Source: Gemmatimonadales bacterium
Lineage (GTDB): Bacteria; Gemmatimonadota; Gemmatimonadetes; Gemmatimonadales; GWC2-71-9
DNA length: 25,196 bases
Assembly (NCBI GenBank): GCA_013003805.1
Contig: JABDII010000561.1
Coordinates: 1-25,196 of the forward strand
Direction: 5' to 3'
The translations under genes were made by a program, and so were the position numbers. This document shows positions 14,779 to 22,070 of this stretch, one piece after another (the first letter of the stretch is position 1; every line of letters begins with the position of its first letter). The notes under the pieces were generated by a model that was given only the letters and a program-made list of their open reading frames with translations, did no database searches and was not told where the DNA came from.

Positions 14779-15867
14779 TCAATCGGGAAACAAGGTGCGA
14801 TCGATGCCGGGAATGATTCGAAGGGCGTTTTGATAGTAGAGCTTCTTCAAGACCACATCCGGTAAGTCCAGGCCGTACAGCTTCCAGAATGCATGGCGCT
14901 TGCGATAGTAGTCGAAGTACTCGTCCGCAGTCTCGAGTGTCCGGAAATACACCGGATACTCATCAGGAGCCCAGGCATCCTTGCCGAACAACACCCGGTC
15001 CTGATAGCGAATGAACCACTGCCGGGCAAACTTCGGTTGCCGGCCCAGCTCCGCCAAGACTGCACCAATCTCGGCGTACACGTTCGGTAGGGAATCCATG
15101 AGCCGCCCCAGTCGGGCCAGGTCCCCGCCGAGCCACCCCAGGTGCGCCGCGATGAAGGTGGTGTTTGGGTGCGTGGCGAACAGACGGTGCTGCTCCCCAA
15201 TCAAGGTCTCCCACTGGGGGTACCGATCCGAGGGACGGGCCCGATCGGGAAACTGCTTGAGTTCAAGCCAGCGCTCGTTGAATCGATCGTGCGGCTCAAA
15301 GAACGATTGGGGCTCGGCCGTATGGATCAGAACGGGGATGCCAAGCTCGGAGCATTTCTCCCAGATGGGATCGAACCGCGGGTCGTCGCCCCGAATTCGC
15401 TGGCCCTCTCCGTCCTTCAGGGTCATCCCGAAGTTCTTGAAGATCTTGAGTCCCTGTGCGCCGGCCCGGACATCCTGTTCGAGTGCTGCCGCAGCTTGAT
15501 TGCCGTAGTCAGGGTCGTCGATGTCGTCGAAGTTGAGGTTCGCGAAAAGGACGAAGCGCGACGGGTGCCGACCCTTGAAGGCCTGAATGCCCCGCGCGAA
15601 CCGCGCACCTTGGCGCCCACTCAAGTTCACCATGACGGCCAAATTGAGGCTGTCCATATCGGCGACGATTCCATCGATGCTGCCCGCCGGAAGATCCAGC
15701 CGTTGATGACCGTGGACATCGATGAAGGGATACCTGGCCCGGGGTACCGGGTGTTCCGGCACGACCAGGGTGGAGCGTGGCTCGTAGTCTTCGATGGTCA
15801 TCGACTGGCATGCCAAGCCCGCCGGCATTGCGGCCAGGCAAACCGCAAAGAACCACCCGCGCCTCAT
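14779..15867 (-). CDS. Exported amidohydrolase-family metal-dependent hydrolase
   Basis: This is a 362-aa TIM-barrel hydrolase of the amidohydrolase-2 type. Metal ligands are visible in order: H52 and H54 (FIDVHGHQ), H182 (PVLIHTAEP), H242 (FIAAHLG) and D297 (LFGKDAW). An N-terminal hydrophobic segment ends at AGLAC (Cys20), so it is exported and possibly a lipoprotein, although Gly at -3 is atypical. Most relatives are cytoplasmic decarboxylases or lactonases, so export is notable. ATG15867 overlaps the upstream lipoprotein stop by 4 nt (ATGA), which decides the start over an upstream alternative at 15903. The substrate is unknown; co-expression with two other secreted proteins suggests an extracytoplasmic pathway. 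Confidence 0.87.
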   Translation of the reverse strand: MRRGWFFAVCLAAMPAGLACQSMTIEDYEPRSTLVVPEHPVPRARYPFIDVHGHQRLDLPAGSIDGIVADMDSLNLAVMVNLSGRQGARFARGIQAFKGRHPSRFVLFANLNFDDIDDPDYGNQAAAALEQDVRAGAQGLKIFKNFGMTLKDGEGQRIRGDDPRFDPIWEKCSELGIPVLIHTAEPQSFFEPHDRFNERWLELKQFPDRARPSDRYPQWETLIGEQHRLFATHPNTTFIAAHLGWLGGDLARLGRLMDSLPNVYAEIGAVLAELGRQPKFARQWFIRYQDRVLFGKDAWAPDEYPVYFRTLETADEYFDYYRKRHAFWKLYGLDLPDVVLKKLYYQNALRIIPGIDRTLFPD

Positions 15868-16373
15868 AGACCGGCCCTGAGCAGGTGGACATCGTCGACC
15901 CACACGGTCCCTGTCCCGTTGATGATGATATTGAGCTTCACCAGGTCGGGGTTCTGGCCGGCTTCCAGGAAGAACGGCGCTTCGAGCGCGGTCCAGTCGA
16001 CCGAGCCTGACAGCGGCTGGTCGAACGCTCGAGAGAAGAACTCACCCTTGCCCGGGAACCGGCACCACATCTCCAGAATCACCTGCCCGTCCACATCCTC
16101 GGTCCGGACCATCGCCCGGTAGATCAGCCGCGCCTGTTCGATATCGACACCTTCGACTTCGTAGAGCCGAACCGTCACCGGTTCATCCGCCACGATCTTG
16201 ACGGATCCGTTGCCATCGCTGGAAGTGGTCTCATCGAAGACGACGCCGGATTGGGTGCGAAGCCCCGAAAGATCGTCCATCGGGAAGTGCCGCAATTCGG
16301 GGTCGGCCTGGGCGCCCGCCGAGCAAGCGACGAGGAGGGCCACCAGCACGAGCGACGTGAGTCGTAAGGTCAT
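15864..16373 (-). CDS. Lipoprotein with carbohydrate-binding-like beta-sandwich
   Basis: This 169-aa protein has a clear lipoprotein signal (LVALLVAC, Cys17). The mature part is rich in beta strands: FDETTSSDGNGSVKI, a VRLYEVEGVD segment, YRAMVRTEDVDGQVILEMWC, and a closing GTVWVDDVHLL. The DGNGS-KI start and GTVW-DDV-L end are typical of jelly-roll carbohydrate-binding-like modules, but I do not recognise a named family and sugar binding is not established. It sits between the LVIVD protein (19 bp upstream) and the amidohydrolase (4-nt overlap), and all three have export signals. Confidence 0.75.
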   Translation of the reverse strand: MTLRLTSLVLVALLVACSAGAQADPELRHFPMDDLSGLRTQSGVVFDETTSSDGNGSVKIVADEPVTVRLYEVEGVDIEQARLIYRAMVRTEDVDGQVILEMWCRFPGKGEFFSRAFDQPLSGSVDWTALEAPFFLEAGQNPDLVKLNIIINGTGTVWVDDVHLLRAGL

Positions 16374-16392
16374 GGGTCGATTCGCCTCTCGT

Positions 16393-18315
16393 TCAAGGAG
16401 TCAGGGGCTCGCGTTGGTACTTGGTCACCCAAAGCCCGGAATGGAGATCCGAAGAGAAGATGTTGCCCTTGAAGACCTGGGCGCCCCAGGTCATGGGCCA
16501 GTTGGGGACAGTGGTATTCTCATCCGTCGTCAGGAGCATGCCGATTTCGCGTCCTTGATGATAGAGATCGCCGCGAAGCTCACCCGAGATGTCCACGACT
16601 CGAAGTCCTCCCTGATAGTAGCCCACATACAGGAGGTCGTCCTCGGCCCAGAGGTTGTGCGCCCCAGCCTCGGGCACCTCGTAGCGCGCTACTTCAATCG
16701 GCTTCTCGGGGTCGGCGTAGTCCAGCACGTGGATGTAGCCCCGTGCATCGATCCGTCGATCGGCGTCGCCGTCCCAGTCGGAGGGATAAATCTCGTCGCC
16801 AACGAACAGATACCGTCCGTGACGCCAGGCTGTATGAGTGTTGCCGGGTATGGGATACTTGAACTGGCTCACGAGCGTTGGTGCTTGGGCCGTGCCTCCG
16901 TGCGTTCCGGCGCCCGCGTCGAGCATGACCAGACCGTCGTTCCAGTAGGACAGGTAGGCGTAGCCCTCGTGAACGTAGACGTCGTGGAGCACCTTGCGCT
17001 GCTTGTCGAGTCCCCACCGCCCCACCTCGCGCGGAGCGCTGGGGGCGGAAATATCGATGATGTGAATGTCACTGGTCCCATTATGTGCGGCATACACGAC
17101 ATCATGCTCACTCAAGATCCACACATTGTGAACTCCACCGGTGACCGTTTCGGAGTACTCCGACAGCACGGACGGATGCGCAGGCGTGGACAGGTCGAGG
17201 ATCACAATGCCATTCAGGCGGCTGGAAGCGCCCTCCCGGGTCGCAATCGCGATCCGATTGTTCGCGTGAATCTTCACGTCGTTGATGCGGCGGGCATCCA
17301 TCTGGACCGAGTCGGTCAGCACGGGATTGGCGGGATCGGTAACGTCGAAGACCTTGAGCCAATCGTGCATGTAGGTGCCGAGGTACACATAGTCCCGGCC
17401 ATCCACACCCTCGAACGCCCACATGTCTCCGCTGTGATGCCGGCTGACCGGGCCGCGTCCGATGAGCACCACCTCGCCGGGGCTGGTGCGAGGCTCCACC
17501 CGAATGACCGTGCTCGCCATCGCCTCCGCCCCTATGAGCGCCACCACGCGATGGCTCCCCGGCTGCTCGGCCACAAACACGCCCTCCACTCCATCCGACT
17601 CGATGGTCGCCCCGCTCCCTGCCACCGACCACTCCGGGCGGAAACCGGAGACCGCCATCCCATCGACCGAGCGCCCGATGACGCTCAAGCGGGCGACGTC
17701 GCCCGTACGGATAATTCCGATCTCGGGCCCGATGTTGTATTCAACCGCTGGATTGGGGACCACGTCTGCTTCGAGGCGGGCCTCGATGCCTCCCGCCGCC
17801 GCCACCAGCACCGCCCGACCGGACCGCCTGGCATATACCCGCCCACCCATGTCCACCGAGGCTACCTCCGGCCGCTCGCTTCGGTAGGTGACCGGAACGT
17901 CGACCGTGTCGCCAAGCCGCGTGATGGGCGCCACGCGAAGGGCCGCACTCGAACCGACTCTGATTCTCGTTCCACCGTCTGCGCCGAGTTCGAGACGGGC
18001 AGGCGGAAGCTCGGGGACGGTGACAGTGGCCATGGCCATAGGAGCATCGCCTACATGGGCGGCGATCCGTGCTGCGCCCGGCCGGAGGGCCCGGACGATG
18101 CCGGTTGAGTCTACCGACACGATTTCGGTATTGAGCGAGAACCATCGCACGCTGCCTGGCGCCATACGCCGGCCGAGCGAATCGGTCACGTCGACTCGGA
18201 GTTGCCGCTCGGCATCAACGGCGAGTCGAACCTCTGCGGGGCGGATGTGGACCTGGGCCTGGGCCGCCTGGCCCTGAAGTGCGCCCACGAGGATGGCACT
18301 CGACATGAGCAACAT
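16393..18315 (-). CDS. Secreted Ig-like / LVIVD-repeat beta-propeller protein
   Basis: The protein is 640 aa. A signal peptide (about 1-20, ending AQAQ) is followed by Ig-like repeats of the bacterial BIG2 type. One at about 22-105 has RPAEVRLAVDAERQL, SVDSTGIVRALRPG and ARIAA; a second reads VASVDMGGRVYARRSG; a third is less clear to about 290. The C-terminal half has LVIVD repeats of a beta-propeller: VYLGTYMHDWLKVFDVTDPANPV, IVILDLSTPAHP, IHIIDISAPSAPREVG, IHVLDYADPEKPIEVA and LRVVDISGE. Such proteins are extracellular or surface-bound with unknown ligands. ATG18315 has GGAG nine bases upstream and starts directly at the signal peptide. It leads the three-gene exported cluster. Confidence 0.87.
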   Translation of the reverse strand: MLLMSSAILVGALQGQAAQAQVHIRPAEVRLAVDAERQLRVDVTDSLGRRMAPGSVRWFSLNTEIVSVDSTGIVRALRPGAARIAAHVGDAPMAMATVTVPELPPARLELGADGGTRIRVGSSAALRVAPITRLGDTVDVPVTYRSERPEVASVDMGGRVYARRSGRAVLVAAAGGIEARLEADVVPNPAVEYNIGPEIGIIRTGDVARLSVIGRSVDGMAVSGFRPEWSVAGSGATIESDGVEGVFVAEQPGSHRVVALIGAEAMASTVIRVEPRTSPGEVVLIGRGPVSRHHSGDMWAFEGVDGRDYVYLGTYMHDWLKVFDVTDPANPVLTDSVQMDARRINDVKIHANNRIAIATREGASSRLNGIVILDLSTPAHPSVLSEYSETVTGGVHNVWILSEHDVVYAAHNGTSDIHIIDISAPSAPREVGRWGLDKQRKVLHDVYVHEGYAYLSYWNDGLVMLDAGAGTHGGTAQAPTLVSQFKYPIPGNTHTAWRHGRYLFVGDEIYPSDWDGDADRRIDARGYIHVLDYADPEKPIEVARYEVPEAGAHNLWAEDDLLYVGYYQGGLRVVDISGELRGDLYHQGREIGMLLTTDENTTVPNWPMTWGAQVFKGNIFSSDLHSGLWVTKYQREPLTP

Positions 18316-18376
18316 GCGATGGTTCTCCAGTTGAAGTCGGGAGTGGAGAGATGTGGATTGGTGTCGCACCGAAGGA

Positions 18377-18826
18377 TTACTGTCGATTCATGTCGAGCCC
18401 AAAGCACTCTTCCGCGGTACTCAGGAGTTCTTTGTCGGTGCGTACACCGCGAAGCACGCAGGGTATGCGACCAGGCTCGATGAAATAGTAGGTCACTTGA
18501 ATGCTCTCGGCCGGCGTGTCAAACGCGATCGTCGTCGACCCTTCCTGGAGTCGGAGCTCGGGGGAGTACCATTCGTAGAGTTGCACGCCGGAGCCTGCCA
18601 GGTCGTCCCTGACTTGATCGAGGTGACTCTGGAAATCGTGGAGCATCTGGCTCAGCCGATCGTCCGCCGCAATTCGCGCCTGAGCGGCAGCGGGGAACGA
18701 GGCCACGAGGGCAGGTCCTTCGCTCCCAGGAGCGGCGTCACCCTGGGGTCGGTCGCAGGCGACCACGGCGCAGCCGACCAGCCCGACCCAAACAAAGCCC
18801 CGTCGGCAAGCCCTCTGGCCAATCAT
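18377..18826 (-). CDS. Hypothetical lipoprotein
   Basis: This 149-aa protein begins with a positively charged segment and a hydrophobic stretch ending in VVAC (Cys about 24), a good lipobox. The mature part contains a helical stretch (RIAADDRLSQMLHDFQSHLDQV) and a beta-rich C-terminus with SIQVTYYFIEPGRIPCVLRG. I do not recognise a family. AGGGG lies a few bases before the ATG at 18826. The reading frame upstream of that ATG stays open for more than 30 codons and holds a fragment resembling another protein (see findings), so the ATG is chosen because the signal sequence starts there. It lies 61 bp upstream of the LVIVD gene. Confidence 0.7.
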   Translation of the reverse strand: MIGQRACRRGFVWVGLVGCAVVACDRPQGDAAPGSEGPALVASFPAAAQARIAADDRLSQMLHDFQSHLDQVRDDLAGSGVQLYEWYSPELRLQEGSTTIAFDTPAESIQVTYYFIEPGRIPCVLRGVRTDKELLSTAEECFGLDMNRQ

Positions 18827-18965
18827 GGACAACCCCTTTCTCCGGTAGACGGCATCAAACGTGGACCGCCAGCTCGCGCCGTCATCCTTGGACACCTCGA
18901 TGAGCTTACGGTTCTCATGAGCATCCTCACCTTCCTGACGCCTGCGAGGTGGGGTGCGGCAGTCA

Positions 18966-19589
18966 CTATGGTAAGTCCCGAGCCTGTCTGATTGGAATCT
19001 GCACCTTGGTCGACTCCCATTCCAACACGAGCATGATCTCTCCATCGTCGCCTTCCTCGGGACGGACGGTGAAGGTCTCCACATACGTGTCGGTCGAATC
19101 GATCGGTAAGGTCGCCCGGCCAATCTCCCGCGCCTGGACCGAAGCGGACAGATCATTCCCCCAGTGAAGGATGGAGCGGCTGAGCCGGATCTCCCACTCC
19201 TCCGGGCCCGGAACCGTGTAGAGGGCATATCGGCCCGCCGGCACCGGTATGTCCGCCATGATAAAGTCGGTGTTGCTGTAGATCCGGGTGGGTTCGTTCG
19301 CCCCGGTGCGCCAGGGCTGGTCGTAAGCCACGATCCCGCCGAACACGGTACGACCACGCGCGGACGGCCGCCCGTAGCAGACCCGACCCGTCCCAGTCGA
19401 GCCGATCGAGAACGTGGTCGACCCCAAAGGGCTTGCTCGTGACTTGTAGGACGAGGGGCTCGTCCAATCCATGAGACAGGGGCCCAGAGCGATCGAGACC
19501 GGCAGATAGGCGACACCTGTGACCCCGAAACCGACTGCTCCGAGTACCACCACTCCGGCAACGAGCCCTACGACGGCCCTCGTTTTCAC
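18966..19589 (-). CDS. DUF2911-domain protein
   Basis: This is a 207-aa protein from GTG19589. It has a single N-terminal hydrophobic helix (about 4-30) and a DUF2911 domain: SPLGSTTFSIGST, VCYGRPSARGRTVFGG, PWRTGANEPTRI, VPAGRYALYTVPG, and EWEIRLSR...WGN. The YGRPSARGR-VFGG and PWRTGANEPT blocks are diagnostic. Function is unknown; the protein is probably membrane-anchored with the domain outside. The GTG start overlaps the upstream hydrolase stop by 4 nt (GTGA); an ATG at 19619 would extend it by ten residues and increase the overlap to 34 nt. Confidence 0.88.
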   Translation of the reverse strand: MKTRAVVGLVAGVVVLGAVGFGVTGVAYLPVSIALGPCLMDWTSPSSYKSRASPLGSTTFSIGSTGTGRVCYGRPSARGRTVFGGIVAYDQPWRTGANEPTRIYSNTDFIMADIPVPAGRYALYTVPGPEEWEIRLSRSILHWGNDLSASVQAREIGRATLPIDSTDTYVETFTVRPEEGDDGEIMLVLEWESTKVQIPIRQARDLP

Positions 19590-20281
19590 CGGGCGAAATC
19601 CAACCGAGTGCGAACCCATCCCGTCATAACGTCACCCAATTCCTCCAGCACCTCGTCATCGCGCCGTCCGGAGCGCTTGAGCACGTGGAACGAATGATCC
19701 GCGCCCTCAACGACATGCAGCGTGGCGCGATCGCCCAGGGACCGGCAGACCTGCTCGAGCACGCTGAGATCGGCCAGGGTGTCGCGGGTACCCTGGAGAA
19801 AGAGCATGGGGACGGATACGTGAGCCAAGTGGGTTCCCCGGTCGGCGGACGGCTTGCCCGGTTGATGGAGCGGAAACCCCAGGAACACGAGACCGGCCAC
19901 CTCCGCCATCGGCGTCTCGGACAGCGCCAGCGAGGTCATCCGCCCGCCCATCGACTTCCCTCCCGCAACGAGTGGAAGGCCGGGTACGGTTCGGACGGCC
20001 GTCACGATCGCGGCGCGCACCGTGGACAGCAATGTCGCCCGATGGTCGGGCCGGCGACTGCCTCGTTCCATATAGGGAAACTGATAGCGGAAGGTCGCAA
20101 CGCCACGGGCTGCAAGGACCCGCGCCATCACTTCCAGGAAGGGGTGTCGCATTCCAGCGCCTGCGCCGTGTCCCAGCACATAGAGCACTCGCGCGTCGGC
20201 GGGGCGTACCACCAAGCCGGACACCTCGTGGCGTCCGTCAACGTCGAAACGAATGTCTCGAGGCGCGAGTGTCGTATTCAT
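19586..20281 (-). CDS. Alpha/beta hydrolase, KANL3/Tex30 type
   Basis: This is a 231-aa soluble hydrolase. The oxyanion and elbow region reads VLGHGAGAGMRHPFL near residue 36 and GGKSMGGRM around residue 108 (nucleophile Ser). The acid lies in FLQGTRDTLA and the catalytic His in EGADHSFH. The GHGAGAGM-HPF motif and GKSMGGR elbow are typical of KANL3/Tex30-like hydrolases, a dienelactone-hydrolase-related group with no well-defined substrate. No signal peptide is seen. It follows the TfoX-N gene by 8 bp and overlaps the DUF2911 start by 4 nt, so these are probably co-transcribed. Confidence 0.88.
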   Translation of the reverse strand: MNTTLAPRDIRFDVDGRHEVSGLVVRPADARVLYVLGHGAGAGMRHPFLEVMARVLAARGVATFRYQFPYMERGSRRPDHRATLLSTVRAAIVTAVRTVPGLPLVAGGKSMGGRMTSLALSETPMAEVAGLVFLGFPLHQPGKPSADRGTHLAHVSVPMLFLQGTRDTLADLSVLEQVCRSLGDRATLHVVEGADHSFHVLKRSGRRDDEVLEELGDVMTGWVRTRLDFAR

Positions 20282-20289
20282 GGCGGGTG

Positions 20290-20631
20290 CTATTTCTTCT
20301 TCCTGGCCCGCTTGTTCTTCGCAACAGCGACCGCCTTCGCGACCCAGTGGCCCAGCGTGTCGAGGTCTTCCAGGAGATCCGGCGGGACCTCGTAGTACTG
20401 CATCGCGGCCCCGTCTGCGCCGAACGGCCGGAAGGGTCCCATTCCGGCGGCCTCGAAATCCGGCCGGTTGGAGTCGTCGACCTTGAAATACAGCCGGTTG
20501 TTGTCCATCACCGCGAAGAAGAGCCCCCCAGCGTAGATCCCGACCCCACCGAACATCCTCCGCGCGGTGACGCGACTAACTCGCCCGAGTTGCTCAAGGG
20601 CAAACTCACGAAAGGAGTCGCTGACGCTCAC
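20290..20631 (-). CDS. TfoX/Sxy N-terminal domain protein
   Basis: This 113-aa protein starts at GTG and consists of a TfoX-N domain only. It has the family pattern RMFGGVGIYAGGLFFAVMDNNRLYFKVDD, a PFRPFG strand, and MQYYEVPPDLLEDLDTLGHWV. It ends in a lysine/arginine-rich tail (KNKRARKKK). In enterics TfoX/Sxy acts with CRP on competence genes, but stand-alone TfoX-N proteins are widespread and their role is generally unknown, so a competence function should not be assumed. The GTGA overlap with the upstream nucleotidyltransferase stop supports this start. Confidence 0.9.
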   Translation of the reverse strand: MSVSDSFREFALEQLGRVSRVTARRMFGGVGIYAGGLFFAVMDNNRLYFKVDDSNRPDFEAAGMGPFRPFGADGAAMQYYEVPPDLLEDLDTLGHWVAKAVAVAKNKRARKKK

Positions 20632-21140
20632 GCCTCGAGTTCCCGAATGTCCGCCAGGTCTACCGGCCGCTGAAGGCGCTGTTTGTAGGCGAGGAGTCTC
20701 TCCCGAGTCATGACCGGCACCGGGAGGCCAAAGACCTCTTTCACGTCAGCGTCCTCCAGATCCACCCGCTCGGGAACCCATTTGCCCTCCGGGCGACTGA
20801 AGATGCGCACGTGGTCGGCGGCTCCCACCTCTATAGGCTGGCCGGCGTACTCGAGCTTCATGAAGGTGATGTCCCAATGCTCGCTTACGACGTGCTCGGG
20901 GCCGGCGGTCACATACTCGGAAGCCGCCGCAACGATGTCGGGGAAGCGCTCACCTGGAATGTAGAAGTCGATATCGGCTAGGTCTCGGCTCGCGCCATGA
21001 GCTCGAGCCGCGAGACCGCCGACAAGCAGGAAAGGGATCGCCCGATCCTCCAAGATCCCCACGATCCAACGGAAGGCCCGTTCCGGATTCTGCCCGTGTG
21101 TCATGGCACGGCGTGGGTGGAGGGGGTCCGGCACCGTCAT
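20628..21140 (-). CDS. Nucleotidyltransferase-fold protein (AbiEii/MNT-like)
   Basis: The protein is 170 aa from ATG21140. The pol-beta-type motif is FLLVGGLAARAHGASRDLADIDFYI: a GG helix start, HG, R and the DxD metal ligands. A later VEVG-type strand (PIEVGAADHV) could supply the third acidic residue. The C-terminal part VPVMTRERLLAYKQRLQRPVDLADIRELE resembles related proteins annotated as nucleotidyl transferase AbiEii or unnamed NTases. Substrate is unknown. Neither candidate start (ATG21140, or ATG21104 giving 158 aa) has a strong ribosome-binding site. The neighbour is TfoX-N rather than an antitoxin, so a toxin-antitoxin role is not supported. Confidence 0.8.
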   Translation of the reverse strand: MTVPDPLHPRRAMTHGQNPERAFRWIVGILEDRAIPFLLVGGLAARAHGASRDLADIDFYIPGERFPDIVAAASEYVTAGPEHVVSEHWDITFMKLEYAGQPIEVGAADHVRIFSRPEGKWVPERVDLEDADVKEVFGLPVPVMTRERLLAYKQRLQRPVDLADIRELEA

Positions 21141-21177
21141 GGCCCGCCCCGGGAAGGCAGCGGGCCCCATCCCAGTG

Positions 21178-21348
21178 CTACGCCATCCCCGACATGTCCC
21201 CCTGGAGCAGGCGGTTCCAGGACCACTCCGGCCCCTTGCGCCCTCCCTTGGGGGTGATCTTGAGGCCCGCCGGGGATATCTGAACGGTATACAGCTGGTC
21301 CCCGATGGCGATTTCACGCTTGATCGTCTTGTCGAGTTTGGTCGTCAT
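21178..21348 (-). CDS. Small conserved hypothetical protein (56 aa)
   Basis: The 56-aa product begins MTTKLDKTIKREI and ends LLQGDMSGMA, with a predicted beta hairpin and a basic KGGRKGPEW segment. The pattern (a short KR-E---IG-Y-V--SP-GLK-T-KG-RKG-E-SW arrangement) recurs, from memory, in small uncharacterised proteins of several phyla. No cysteine, signal or membrane segment is present. GGGAAGGG lies three bases before the ATG at 21348. Longer upstream in-frame codons exist but read through non-conserved sequence. Downstream, 37 bp separate it from the nucleotidyltransferase start. Confidence 0.75.
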   Translation of the reverse strand: MTTKLDKTIKREIAIGDQLYTVQISPAGLKITPKGGRKGPEWSWNRLLQGDMSGMA

Positions 21349-21528
21349 AAACCCTTCCCGTGCTGAGTTCGAGTGAGCCCCTCCCTGCCAAAACCTCACC
21401 TCGTAACCCGGGAACCTAGGGAAACGGGCATCCCCGCACCAGACCCGGGCCGATTGGGGCGTCTGGCCGCGGAACGCCGGATGTGGCCCTATGCAATTCT
21501 TTTCACCTGGCCCCGCCACCCTCGAGGC

Positions 21529-22062
21529 CTACCGGGGCTCAGCCAGCACCGGGAGGTAGGCGCCCCAGGGCCCGACCCCGTCGGCATATAGCTTCGCCAG
21601 GACGCGGGCGATCTGCCGGATATGGCTTTGATCGTGCACCATCCAGGTGGCCAGGAGTTGGCCCAGGGTGACCAAACCTAGGTCAGGGTGGCGGCCAGGC
21701 AACGCGAGCTGGTCCGGTCCGAGAGACCATCCCTTCACGGTTGCCAGGTTGTCCCGTCTGAGCTCGGCGAATTCGAGGAGCAGTTCGCCGAGTGGTCTCG
21801 GGGCCCAGCTGAACTGGGCGAACCGATCGAAGGGATCGAAAATGGGTGGTTCCCCCCCGGGAGCAGACAGGATGAGGCGAGCGCGGGGGACCCAATCGGT
21901 CTTTTCACCGTGGATCAGATGCCCGACGATGGTGTAAGGGCTCCAGGAGTCCCCGCCCTCGGTGGCGTGGACCCAGGTCTCTGGCAGGCTCCCGACCAGC
22001 GCCTCGAGCACCGACGGCGTCCTCGCTAGGGCGAGGAGGGCCTCATCGGGGCGGAATTCCAT
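21529..22062 (-). CDS. DinB-family protein
   Basis: This 177-aa four-helix-bundle protein has the metal-binding histidines of the DinB/YfiT superfamily in two places: VGHLIHGEKTDW (first His) and TWMVHDQSHIRQIARVL (the HxxxH pair). The SWSPYTIVGHL start of the second helix is typical of the DinB_2 type. These proteins are metal-dependent and some are thiol-dependent transferases, but this one has no assignable substrate. ATG22062 was chosen over 22098 because it removes overlap with the MsrA coding region (gap 8 bp). A 180-bp non-coding gap follows before the 56-aa gene. Confidence 0.88.
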   Translation of the reverse strand: MEFRPDEALLALARTPSVLEALVGSLPETWVHATEGGDSWSPYTIVGHLIHGEKTDWVPRARLILSAPGGEPPIFDPFDRFAQFSWAPRPLGELLLEFAELRRDNLATVKGWSLGPDQLALPGRHPDLGLVTLGQLLATWMVHDQSHIRQIARVLAKLYADGVGPWGAYLPVLAEPR

Positions 22063-22070
22063 GTTCCGGC

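Noticed and set aside
15142..16122. A 326-codon plus-strand frame opposite the amidohydrolase and lipoprotein
   Set aside because: It spans two genes with intact motifs on the other strand and contains no domain; it is a shadow frame.
16198..18108. A 636-codon open frame on the plus strand opposite the LVIVD protein gene
   Set aside because: It lies fully antisense to a gene with a signal peptide, Ig-like repeats and LVIVD repeats. Its translation is low-complexity and His/Arg/Val-rich with no recognisable domain, as expected of a GC-rich antisense frame.
18377..19561. A 394-codon minus-strand frame joining the region of DUF2911 to the small lipoprotein
   Set aside because: Over 18966-19561 it is out of frame with the clear DUF2911 protein, and its translation there is Arg/Ser/Pro-rich. 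Only the part from ATG18826 onward is a credible gene.
20290..21140. TfoX-N and nucleotidyltransferase genes as a toxin-antitoxin pair
   Set aside because: The nucleotidyltransferase motif alone is not enough, and the neighbour is a TfoX-N protein rather than an antitoxin family. The GTGA overlap is common throughout this window.
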